The notes beneath the pieces were generated by a model. The model was given only the letters and a program-made list of their open reading frames with translations. It was not told the DNA's origin and searched no databases. Of a DNA stretch of 22,787 bases, positions 1-9,100 are shown in pieces. Each line of letters starts with the position of its first letter. Positions within the stretch are counted from its first letter, which is position 1. A program made the translations under genes and the position numbers. The stretch is from NCBI GenBank assembly GCA_964565715.1, contig CAZMGG010000093.1, positions 1-22,787 on the forward strand. Direction: 5' to 3'. The stretch is from CAZMGG01 sp964565715. GTDB taxonomy: Bacteria; Planctomycetota; UBA1135; UBA2386.

Positions 1-11
1 CAAATCCCAGG

Positions 12-40
12 GGGTCTGGGGGACAGCGTCCCCCAGATCC
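12..40. repeat. Strong GC-rich stem-loop at left edge
   Basis: Bases 12-24 pair with 28-40 around a 3-base AGC loop, giving a 13-bp stem with one G-T wobble. There is no clear T-run on either side, so it is not a classic intrinsic terminator. Its position beside the island debris fits a transposon-end or MITE-like hairpin, but it could also end a transcript entering from the left. The structure is seen directly; the role is inferred. Confidence 0.5.
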
Positions 41-150
41 AGAAACACCCGAAACTCCTTGCTCACGGGTGGGCAGTCCCCCCCCAGCCGCCCCTGGGTA
101 GCCCGCGCAGGCGGAGTTCGCTTCGACGGCTTGAGCCCGGACCAAACGGT

Positions 151-603
151 GCGCGTTGGACACCTCCATCGGCGGCAGTTCCCCCGCATCGCGCTGGCCG
201 CGATCGTCCTCGGAACCCGGGAGCCGCGGAAGTCCGCGGCAACCCGACCTGTGCCCCCAGCACCGCGCCGCCGTGCGTGCTGTTCAGCCGGGCCGCACCA
301 GCCACATCGCGCACGCGCTGGCGGACGCGCTCGGTGGCGCGCCGATGCCCCAGGCCTCGGTGAGGCGGCGCACCAGCAGGTCGAAGTGCACCGGCGCCTC
401 GGCGGCGAGCACCGCCTTCAGGTCGGCCAGCAATCGCGCGTCGGCGCGACGTTCGTGGAAGTCGTCGGCGCTGCCGCCGCGGAGATCCGCCGGCACCGGG
501 TAGGCACGACCGCCGTCGGGATCGGACTGGGGTTCGGCGACGGCTTCCGGCGGCGCCTCAACGTCTGTTTCTGGTTGCGCCAGCTTGGCCAGCAGCGCTT
601 CCG
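151..603 (-). pseudogene. Truncated, frameshifted duplicate of the helicase 3' region (linker + DUF3320 start)
   Basis: On the minus strand this stretch closely matches bases 3338-3813, the part of the large helicase gene that encodes the Pro/Glu linker and the beginning of DUF3320. The matching protein includes DDFHERRADARLLADLKAVL and VHFDLLVRRLTE. The copy lacks everything upstream (helicase and nuclease domains) and also lacks the true 3' end. A single-base deletion near base 340 shifts the frame straight after the WGIG residues, and a compensating single-base change seems to occur about 100 bases later. The hexanucleotide Pro-Glu tract is three units shorter than in the intact gene. No start codon or upstream domain remains, so it is a dead fragment. 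It marks a past duplication or insertion involving the intact gene about 3.2 kb away. Confidence 0.88.
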
Positions 604-753
604 TCGGCGTCGGATCTCGTCGCGCAGAATGTCGAGGGCGCGAGCAACGCATGGCCCACTTGCAAATGACGTGCCTGGCTGCTGATCCCGGGGGAGAAAG
701 CGAGGGGCAACGGGTCGATTCGAGTGGCTTCGGCAGGCGGGCCGGCGGGCCGA
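604..753. other. Unassigned spacer between pseudogene fragment and recombinase remnant
   Basis: No coding frame with recognisable residues was found here on either strand, and no clear promoter or terminator. It lies between two fragments of broken genes and is best read as junction or decayed DNA inside the island. Open frames crossing it are shadows or run-ons. Confidence 0.5.
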
Positions 754-897
754 GTTGCACGTGCTGTCGTGTCGGCGTTGCTCGGGCACGCGCTTCCGGG
801 CGTCACCGGGCTCTACGTCTACGTCCACGCCGACCAGAAGGTGCTGCGGGCCGCGATGGAAGACGTAGGGTCGGACTTCGGCGCGGAGCAGGAGTGA
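754..897 (+). pseudogene. C-terminal remnant of a tyrosine recombinase/phage-type integrase (probable)
   Basis: The frame ending at the TGA of 895-897 reads ...VSALLGHALPGVTGLY followed by VYVHADQKVLRAAMEDV. A Leu-Gly-His, eight residues, then Tyr is the spacing of the C-terminal box of tyrosine recombinases (XerD has LLGH, eight residues, then the nucleophilic Tyr), and these proteins usually continue with a short helix such as the one seen. The upstream catalytic Arg and Lys boxes are absent, so only the last 45 or so codons remain. Its place in an island bounded by duplicated and IS-derived DNA supports the call. The match is short and by eye only, so chance similarity cannot be excluded. 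Confidence 0.45.
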
Positions 898-939
898 TGC
901 CGAGGCGTCTTCGATCGTGCAACCCGCGTGCGCGCCGAG

Positions 940-945
940 TAGACT
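940..945 (+). promoter_or_regulatory. TANNNT-type -10 element just upstream of the effector operon
   Basis: TAGACT lies 8 bases upstream of the ATG at 954, with no Shine-Dalgarno sequence between them. A transcript starting at the usual distance would begin at or next to the start codon, suggesting a leaderless mRNA. The matching -35 region (around 917-922) is weak. Confidence 0.3.
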
Positions 946-953
946 GTCGGCGT

Positions 954-1760
954 ATGGACGTCGCAACTGGGAGTCGGCTGATCGAGCTACGTCGTCGCGT
1001 CGTTGCCGGCTTCGACAACAACAACTGGGAGGAGTTAGGGCTGCTCACCGGCCAGAGTCAGGTCATTGACCGACACCCGCGGTTGCTGCGAAGCCTCTCA
1101 TGGGGCGACGAGGACTACGATGGGAATGTGCTTGAGGTGCTGCGGGGCATCGTCGAGCGCGATCCGAGAGCGCTCGTGGTCATCGAGCAATATGTCGACA
1201 GGAACTTCCCCGGCGAGTCAACCTACATCTCGGCGAAGCCAGCGGAACGCAAGATCTCCTTCGCGCCCAACGTGTTCGCGGTGCCAGACCTTGACGTCGA
1301 ACTCGACCTCGTAGCAGTCATGATGCCCTTCTCCGCGGAGTTCTCCGGCGTCTTCCAGGCGATGGAGGGTGCGTCGACCGCGTGCCGGCTGCGCTGCCTG
1401 CGAGCCGACAGCATTTGGGAAGAGTCGACCATCATCCAAGATGTGTTCAACCTGATCTTTCGGGCGCAGGTCGTCGTGGTCGACTTCACCGGCAAGAATC
1501 CGAACGTCCTGTATGAGACGGGCATCGCCCACGCGCTGGGAAAGCACGTCGTGCCGATCACGCAGGCGATGGACGACGTGCCCTTCGACATGCGGCACCA
1601 CCGCGTCCTAAAGTATCTGAAGAACGGCGAAGGGCTCGCAGCTCTGCAAAGCCAGCTGACAAAGAAGCTCAAGCAGTTCAGCGTGCAACCTCCCCCGCCC
1701 ACCTCGGAGGCTCCAGCCAAGCCCACCGCCGAACCCGACTACGGCGACATCCCGTTCTGA
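954..1760 (+). CDS. Nucleoside 2-deoxyribosyltransferase/TIR-like effector protein, candidate defence gene
   Basis: The protein has 268 residues. Residues 28-67 form a small helical N-terminal module (LGLLTG...HPRLLRSLSWGDEDYDGNVL) that I cannot name. Residues 118-205 look like a nucleoside deoxyribosyltransferase/TIR-like Rossmann domain: AVMMPFSAEF opens a strand, VVVVDFTGKNPNVLYETGIAHALGK (172-196) carries the conserved Asp177 and Glu188, and VVPIT closes it. In this superfamily the Glu of the YE-x-G-x-AHALGK motif is the catalytic residue, and many bacterial members cleave NAD or nucleotides during antiviral responses. The Pro-rich tail (245-262) looks disordered. The ATG at 954 keeps the whole N-terminal module; an in-frame opening back to 585 crosses the recombinase remnant and is not used. 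The next gene follows after 17 bases, so the two are probably one operon. Codon use is less GC-extreme than in neighbouring chromosomal genes, suggesting transfer. The defence role is inferred. Confidence 0.75.
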   Translation: MDVATGSRLIELRRRVVAGFDNNNWEELGLLTGQSQVIDRHPRLLRSLSWGDEDYDGNVLEVLRGIVERDPRALVVIEQYVDRNFPGESTYISAKPAERKISFAPNVFAVPDLDVELDLVAVMMPFSAEFSGVFQAMEGASTACRLRCLRADSIWEESTIIQDVFNLIFRAQVVVVDFTGKNPNVLYETGIAHALGKHVVPITQAMDDVPFDMRHHRVLKYLKNGEGLAALQSQLTKKLKQFSVQPPPPTSEAPAKPTAEPDYGDIPF

Positions 1761-1777
1761 GCCAGAGAGGCGCCCTG

Positions 1778-2653
1778 ATGTTTCCGCCCGACGTGACCAC
1801 GTGGCTGACGAACGTGTTCTCGGCCTGCAACCGCAGGTTGTCGAGCAAGCTCTCGAACAACCCGAACGTGCCGGAAGAGTCACTCGACATGACGTGGATC
1901 GAGCACGTGTCGCAGTATTCGGCGCCGGTGGTGCTCTCCTCATCATGGACCGTGAAGCTCGAAGCGCACTACCTTGGGGCGCTGCGGCACTTCGGAGGGT
2001 GGGAAGTCGCCGACGTGGGCATGCTGCTATTTGTCAAGCGCGCCGGGAAGATCGTGCGCAGCAAAGTGGCGTTGCTTCAGTCGAAGCGGCTCTATCCCAC
2101 AACGAACACGGTGAAGGAGGAGCACAAGATCGACTACGAGATCGGGTTCGCGAGACTGGCAGATCCAGAGATCCTGGCGCGGTCGATCGCGGTGGAAGCC
2201 GAGTTCGAGTTCAACGCCGGGTGCAAGTATGGAGCCCTGAAGGCCGGCTCGAAGCAGGTGCACGCGATCGACGCGTTCACGAAGCGCAGCGGCATGGCGG
2301 TCTATTACCAGCTCTACAACCCGTGGGCGGTGCCGTTCGTGCGTCGCATCCCCCTGGCCGGCTACTCGGAGCCTGAGGGCGAGCCCCAAGTGGGCACGCG
2401 CATCGTGCCCGCGAGCGTTGTGCACCGCCTGCTTGCCACGCAGAAGGACGGGTGGACGCCGACAAGGGCGGATCTCGGCGAAGGCTGGCGCCTCGAAGAT
2501 TTCGTGGGCGGCCTGTTCCCCGAGTGCAGAGCGGGAACTCCGTTCGATCGGATCACGGACGAGAACATCCAAACACTCTTCTACCGGCGCTCCGGACCGA
2601 TCTCGGCCGCCATCGCCATCACGATCGAAGCCCCGAGCGGGAGCGGAGACTGA
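1778..2653 (+). CDS. Uncharacterised protein with QxK nuclease-like signature, partner of the effector gene
   Basis: I do not recognise this 291-residue protein as a named family. A Shine-Dalgarno-like AGAGAGG sits 7 bases before the ATG, and the gene follows the effector gene by 17 bases. Residues 59-104 read as helix-strand-strand with Glu62 in VKLEAHYLGALRH, Asp79 in WEVADVGMLLF and QSK (101-103) in VALLQSKRL. This spacing resembles Mrr-type PD-(D/E)xK nucleases, where a Glu, an Asp and a QxK/ExK triad bind the metal. The rest (110-291) has alternating strands with no motif I can assign. There is no signal peptide or membrane segment, so it should be cytoplasmic. If the nuclease reading is right, the pair would combine a nucleotide-degrading or sensing protein with a nuclease. 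The fold is an inference from one motif; the protein could equally be a binding or scaffold partner. Confidence 0.7.
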   Translation: MFPPDVTTWLTNVFSACNRRLSSKLSNNPNVPEESLDMTWIEHVSQYSAPVVLSSSWTVKLEAHYLGALRHFGGWEVADVGMLLFVKRAGKIVRSKVALLQSKRLYPTTNTVKEEHKIDYEIGFARLADPEILARSIAVEAEFEFNAGCKYGALKAGSKQVHAIDAFTKRSGMAVYYQLYNPWAVPFVRRIPLAGYSEPEGEPQVGTRIVPASVVHRLLATQKDGWTPTRADLGEGWRLEDFVGGLFPECRAGTPFDRITDENIQTLFYRRSGPISAAIAITIEAPSGSGD

Positions 2654-2744
2654 GCACGCCCAGTGCGCCGGGGCACCCTGGCATCCGCACGCGGCGGGCG
2701 TAGGCGTAGGAACAACAAGAGCAGGGCGAGCGCACGGCCGGCTG
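2654..2744. other. Spacer after the effector operon
   Basis: This short stretch leads from the operon stop codon into the first IS-derived fragment. I see no recognisable gene, terminator or repeat in it. Confidence 0.5.
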
Positions 2745-2838
2745 GGCTGGCACTTTCGGCGGATCCAGTCGGAGACCGGCGTGCTCCGGGAGACGGTTCG
2801 GAACTACCTGGTAGCGGCCGGGATCCGGATGCGCGGCG
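2745..2838 (+). mobile_element. Fragment of an IS21-type transposase (IstA N-terminal helix-turn-helix)
   Basis: The plus-strand frame reads GWHFRRIQSETGVLRETVRN followed by YLVAAGIRMRG. This matches the DNA-binding helix-turn-helix near the N-terminus of IstA-like transposases (G-W-x-x-R-x-I-x-x-E-T-G-V-x-R-E-T-V). Neither the start codon region nor the DDE catalytic core follows, because similarity stops where the IS91-like fragment begins. The fragment is about 31 codons, so the element is dead. Another HTH-containing transposase or resolvase family is possible. Confidence 0.5.
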
Positions 2839-2861
2839 AACGGTCTCGTCGACTGCGGCAG

Positions 2862-3048
2862 CCCTGGCAGGGCACCCTCGCAGTACCGTGCGCCAGGATC
2901 CCGCAGCGCAGGAACGCCGGTACCTCCCGCACGCAGAACCCAGGCAGTGCCTGGCCACGCTCCTCGACCTGCGCCAGGAACGTCGCAAGGTTGGCCTGCA
3001 CGGCCCGATACAGCACCGTTCGTTCGGGCTGCCGCCGCTCCCGCGCCG
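2862..3048 (-). mobile_element. Fragment of an IS91-family transposase (zinc-binding N-terminal region)
   Basis: On the minus strand the frame contains RERRQPERTVLYRAVQANLA, then TFLAQVEERGQALPGF and FLRCGILAHGTARVPCQGC. These are hallmarks of the N-terminal zinc-ribbon region of IS91-type transposases (TVLYRVVQEHLATFL..., CGILAHGFARVRC..C). After the CxxC the similarity ends abruptly, so the rest of the zinc ribbon and the catalytic Y2 region are missing. Rolling-circle elements of this family can carry neighbouring DNA when they transpose, which could explain the duplicated helicase end nearby. It lies about 110 bases downstream of the helicase stop codon, on the same strand. Confidence 0.7.
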
Positions 3049-3155
3049 GGTGATGCGTCCCCGCGCCATCTGCGCCAAGCATCCGCACGCGATCACCTGA
3101 AATCCCGGCCGCAGGCTGGAATCCGCAGCCTGCCCCGCCGCCATCTTCCGCCCCC

Positions 3156-6100
3156 TCACGGCAACCGCACGCCGTCCGCTGCGACCACGCAGCCGCCACG
3201 GTCCTGCAGGAGCCGCAGTCCCGACTCCATGACGGCGCGCACGTTGCTGCCGAGCCGCGTGATGCCGAACTGGCGGGCGCCCTCGCGCAGCAGGTCCTCG
3301 ACGCCGAGGCCGACGTGCTGGCGCAGCACGAACGCGAGCGCGTTGCACACCTCCATCGGCGGCAGTTCCCCGGCGTCGCGCTGGCCGCGATCGCCCTCGG
3401 GGATCCGGAAGCCGCGGAAGTCCGCGGGAACCTGCCCTTGCGCCCACAGCACCGCGCCGTCGTGCGTGGTGGTGACCCGGGCCGCACCCGCGACCTCGCG
3501 CACGCGCTGGCGGACGCGCTCGGTGGCGCGGCCGATGCCCCAGACCTCGGTCAGGCGGCGCACCAGCAGGTCGAAGTGCACCGGCGCCTCGGCGGCGAGC
3601 ACCGCCTTCAGGTCGGCCAGCAACCGCGCGTCGGCGCGACGTTCGTGGAAGTCGTCGGCGCTGCCGCCGCGGAGGGCCGCCGGGGCCGGGTAGGCACGCG
3701 GGCCATCGGGATCGGGTTCGGGTTCGGGTTCGGGATCGGGCTCGGCGACGACCTCCGGCGGCGGCGCCTCCACGTCTGCCTCGGGTTGCGCCAGGTTGGC
3801 CAGCGGTGCTTCCGGCGGCGGCGTCTCCACGACCGGCACCGGCACCGCCAACGGCTCCTGCAATGCCGCCGCAATCAACCCTTCCAGGCGCCGCAGTTCC
3901 CCCGCAGCGTCCTGCCACCAGTCCGTCGACCACACCCGGCACAGCTTCCAGCCCAGCCGTTCCAGCACCGCCTGCCGCAGCCGGTCCCGGTCCCGCGCCG
4001 TCGCCGCCGAGTGATAGCTGCGCCCGTCGCACTCGACCCCCAGCAGGTACCGCCCCTTCGCCCGCGGATCCACCACCGCCAGGTCCACCCGATACCCCGA
4101 ACACCCCACCTGCCGGTGCACCTCGTGCCCCAGCCCGCGCAGCGCCGCGTCCACCGCGCGCTCGAACGGCGACTCGCAGTCCGCCAATGGATCCAGCGCC
4201 ACCGCCTCGGCGATCGCCGCCACACCGCGGGCGGCATAGTCGAGGAACGCCCGCAGGTGTTTGGCGCCTGTACTCTGCGTCCGCGACAGGTCGATCTGCT
4301 CGGCCAGCAACGAACTGAACACCACCAGCTCGCAGCGCGCCCGCGTCACCGCCACGTTCAGCCGCCGCTCGCCGCCCTGCCGGTTGAGCGGCCCGAAGTG
4401 CATGTACACCTTGCCCGCCGCGTCCGGCCCATAACACACCGAGAACAGCATCACGTCGCGCTCGTCACCCTGCACGTTCTCCAGGTTCTTGACGAACACC
4501 GGCTCGTCCTGGCCGTCCGCGAAGTGCCGCTCGATCTCCGGATGCTTCCGCCGCGCCGCTTCCAGCAGGTCCTCCACCAGCGTCTGCTGCGCCATCGAGA
4601 ACGTCACCACGCCGTAGCTGCGCGCCTGGGCCGCCGGGTCGCGCAGCCGCCGTACCAGCTCCGCCACCAGGGCCTCGGCCTCGACTTTGTTGCTCTGCGA
4701 GCGGCCGCGGTCGTACACGCCCTCCACCCGTACCAGCTTCACGCCCAGCCCGGGGTCCACCGCCTGCGCCGCCGGGAAGGTCAGCAGCCGGTTGTCATAG
4801 TAATGATGATTGGAGAACGCGATCAGCGACTCGTGCCGGCTGCGATAGTGCCAGCGCAGGTACATCCGGTGCAATCCCGCGGCGCTGCACTCGTCCAGCA
4901 CCGACTCCAGCTCCTCCATCGCGTCGTCGTCGAACGCCTCCTCCTCGGCCTCCACCTTCTGGAAGAACTGGGTGGGCGGCAGCTGCCGGCTGTCGCCCAC
5001 CACCACCGCGGCGCGGCCGCGGCCGATCGCGCCCACCGCGTCCCACACCGGGATCTGCGAGGCCTCGTCGAACACCACCAGATCGAACGGCGGGACCTTC
5101 GGGCCGAGGAACTGCGCCACCGACAGCGGGCTCATCAAGAGACACGGCGACAACCGCGGCAGCAGGTTCGGGATCCGCGCCAGGAGCTGCCGCACCGGCA
5201 GGTGCCGGCGCTGCTTCTTCAGCTCGCGCAGCAGGATCCCCACCTCGCTGCTGCCAACGCTGGATTCGCTGGCGGCCGGCAGCTGCGCCGAGAGCCGCGC
5301 CCGCACGACCGCGGCGCTGAGTTCGATCAGCTCGCGGTCCAGCGAGCGGAACGACTCGATGCGGCGCTGGTGGTCGAGGCCGCGGAACTGCGCCAGCGCG
5401 GGTTCCTGCCGGAGCAGCCCGTGCAGCCATTCCTCGCGGAAGCTGCGCTCGAAGCACGGCAGCGCCCGGTCCGGCGCCACCTCGCCGCTGGCCACGGCGG
5501 CCTGCAAGGGCGCGAGGCCCTGCTCGCGGACGCTGCTGGCGGCGCGCACCCAGGGCGTCCAATCACGCAGGGAAGGCAATGCGGCGGCGAGGTCCCTGGC
5601 GCGAGCCTGCATGGCAGCGGCGAAGTCGGGCGCCTGGGCGTCGGGAAGGGCCTCGGGACCGAGCTGCAGGGCCGAAACGGCCTGCTGGAGGGCCTTCTGC
5701 AGGGCACTCCAGGCCTGGCGGAGCTGACGGAGCGGTGCGGCCACCGCGCCGCCGTCGAGGGCGGCCCCGGCGACGTCCTGCCAGGTCTGGACGCTGGCGT
5801 CGGTGGCATCGAGCCGCGCCGCCAGCACGCGCCAGCGCTGGGCCCGTTCGAGCAGTGCTGCCAGTTCGTCCCAGTCACTGTCGGCGCCACGCCAGCGCAC
5901 GCCGAAGGTGGCGCGGGCATCGGCATCGGCGCCCTGCAGGCGCGCGCCCTCGGCCTGGGCTTCGGCGGCGGTGGCGAGATCGGTCAGCACCTGCGCCGGT
6001 GCGGGCAGGCGGCCGCCCACCGCCGCGGGCCGCAGCAGGGACCTGGCGCGCCGCAGGCCGAACACGCGCAGGATCCAGATCGTCTGCCCCCAGCGTTCGT

Positions 6101-9100
6101 AGCTGGCGCGGACCGTGGAGAGGTCGATGGCGAGCAGTTCCGGGCGGAAGCGCGGTGCCAGCTCCGCGAGGAGGGCGGTGCGGCGGCGGCCGGCCTGGAG
6201 CCAGCGTTCGGCGGCCTCGCGTCGGGCGGTCGCGTCGGCCGAGCGCACCAGTTCGAGCGGCACCGGACCTTCCAGCAGCAGATCCGCCAGCTCAATGAGT
6301 TGTGTCCACTGCACGCGGCTGGCGGCGGTGGCGGGGGCTGCCAGCGCCGGCAGGCCGAGAACGGGTGCCATGGCGGCGAGCGCCTGCTGCGCCGCGCTGG
6401 AAGCGTCGGTGAGCGCCTGCAGGCAGGGCGCGAGGTCGCGGGGCAGGGCCGGGTGCCAGTCGGTGAGCGCGCAGCCGCGCAGCGGATGGCGGTCCGGCAC
6501 GCCGAGCGGCCCGGCCGTGACGGCCAGCGCCTCTACGGCCTCGCGCATCGCGGCGCGCGCCGCGGCATCGACGTCGGTGCGCAGCCCGCGCACCAGCGGC
6601 GCCTCGGGCAGGCCGACCAGCGCAGCCACCACCTGGAACACCGACTCGCCGATCGGCCGCTCCCGGTGCAGGGCCTGGGCGTGGTCGTTGAGGCGCGCGC
6701 GGGCCTGCTGCAGTTCGGCGGCGCGGGTCGCCCAGGCCTGCGGCTCCCGCTGCCGGCCCACCGCGAGCGCCTCGCCGAGCTGCTCGACAACCGCGCGCTT
6801 GCTGCCCTTGTCGCTGTGCAGCTCGAGGCAGAACGGGCCGAGGCCCACCTCGGCCAACCTTCGCTGCACGACCTCGAGGGCGGCGCGCTTCTCGGCGACG
6901 AACAGGACGCGCTGGCCATCGCCGAGCGCCTGCGCGATCAGGTTGGTGATGGTCTGCGACTTGCCGGTGCCGGGCGGGCCTTCCAGCACGAAGCTGCGGC
7001 CCTGGACGGAGGCCAGCACGGCGCAGAGCTGCGAGCTGTCGGCGTCCTTCGGACAGAGCACGGCGGCGGGATCGCCGCGGTCGAGTTGGTCGGGCTCGGG
7101 GAAGGCGCCGTCCTGGACGAACTGCGCCTCGGGCGTCTCGATCAGGTGACGCAGCAACGGGCTCTGCAGCAGGTCCGGGGCGCGCTCCTCCAGGTCGAGC
7201 CACATCAGGTGCTTCTGGAAGCTGAAGAAGCCGAGCCAGGCCTCGGGCAGCACCTCCCAGCGGTCGACGTCGAGCACCGCGCGCCGGAAGCTGTCGAGCA
7301 CGGCGGCGACGTCGATGCGCTCGTCCTCGGGCAGCGCGTCGAGCCCGGGCACCGCGATCTCGAACTCATCGCGCAGCTTGTGGAGCAGCGACTCGTTGAG
7401 CTGCGGGTCGTCGTCGGCGAGCTGGAGGCGGTACCCGCCCGCCACGCTGGTGCGTTCGAGCTGGACCGGCAGCAGCAGCAGCGGCGCGCGCCGTTCCTGG
7501 GTGGCGCCCGGCGCCTCGAACCACTTCAGCAGGCCGAACGCGAGGTAGAGCGTGTTGGCGCCGGTCTCCTCCAGGCTGGAACGCGCCGCGCGGAACATCT
7601 CCAGCAGGCGCCGCTCCAGTTCGTCGGCGGCGAAGTCGCCGTGCAGGCGCTGCGCCTTCAGCTGATCCTGCTGCTGCTGGCGGAGCTGTTCTTCGGTGGG
7701 CGTGCGCTCGCCACGCGGGTCGTCGGCGGCGCGCGCCGGCGCCGGCAGGATCTGGAACGGCTTGCCACCCTGCAGGGCCTCTTCGAGCTGGCCGAGGTCG
7801 GCGGCGAGCAGCCGCACGGTCTTCTTGCTGGCGCGGAAGTTGAGCAGGCGGTTGCGCAGCGACAGGTCGAGCAGGCGCTGCTTCCAGCGGTGCAGGCGAT
7901 CGGCGGGCTCCGGCGGCGGCGCGGGCGTGGGCTGGGGTTCGGGCTCCGGTTCTGGTTCGGGCTCAGGCGCTGGAGCCGCGGGCGGCCGCGCTGCGGCGGC
8001 GACCGGCGGCGGCGCGAACACGGCGCGGCCCGGCGGGACCGGTGCGTCCGGCGCCGCGGCTGCCTCGTCGGCGACGGCGCCGTCGGCGGCGGTGAACGCC
8101 TGGGTGCGGACCGGCAGCGGCCGGAAGCCCGCACGCCTGGCGGCGCGGACGTCCACCGCGTGGCGGAAGGCGCTGTCGGCGGCGCAATGGCGCTTGCCTT
8201 CCGCCAGCGCCTCGGTGAACGACGGCGAGGGCGCGCACAGGGTCGTGCACTCGACGAGGCACAGGTCCCCCAGCTCGACGCGCTTGCGCAGCGGCAGCGG
8301 ATCCTCGACCGCGGCCTCCGGAAAGGTCTGCTCGACGCACCAGAAGCCCGCCAGCGCGTGGCCCTCGGCGAGCACCAGCAGCGGATGCAGGCCCACCTGC
8401 TCCAGGCACGCGGCGTAGAGCACCGCGAGGTCGAGGCAGGTGCCGAGCCGGTCCTGCAGCACCTGTTCGGGCGTGCGCACCTTCTGGCCGTGCTCCTCGA
8501 AGCTGGCGGGCGGATTCACGTAGGCGATGCCGCGGGCGCCGAGCGCCTGGAAGACCGCCTCGGCGATGGCGCGGGCCCGCCGCGGATCGCGGCCCTGGTA
8601 GCCGTTGAGCCCGTGCTGACCGGTGCCGGCGGCCAGCCGGCCGGCGGCGTCGCGCAGCACCGGCACCAGCGCCGGGTGGTTCGGCAGCACGAACGCCGCC
8701 AGGATGGCCGGCAGCGAGCCGGCGCCGGGCCATTCGTTGTAGGCGAGCAGCTCGAGGGGAACCTCGGTCCTGCAGAGGGGAGCCGCGGCGGCGCCGCCGC
8801 GGACCTCGGCCTTGAGCAGGACGCGCTGCCGTTCGATGGCGTTGGCCAGCGCGTCGGGGCGGAGCTGCAGGGCGACCTCGGTGAGGTTGTAGGTGGCGCC
8901 CGGCGGCACGGCGGCGACCCGCGCGGTGAAGGGCCGGGCCAGCTCCGGCTCGAGGCTGACGGTGACGGTGAGATCCTCGGCCGTCGCCGGGCCGCCGTTC
9001 TGCAGGCGCACGAGCTGCACCAGCGGCACGTCGTTCTGCTGCATGGCGAACGTGACCGAGCGCGCGCAGCTCACCTCGATCCGCAGTCCTTCGGCCGTCA

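Noticed and set aside
585..953. Upstream extension of the effector gene to ATG 585
   Set aside because: It crosses the recombinase remnant in another frame and encodes Arg-rich, shadow-like sequence; the conserved module begins after ATG 954.
2581..4437. A 618-codon minus-strand frame overlapping the helicase end and the island
   Set aside because: It is a Gly/Ala/Arg-rich out-of-frame reading of the helicase gene that runs on into IS debris.
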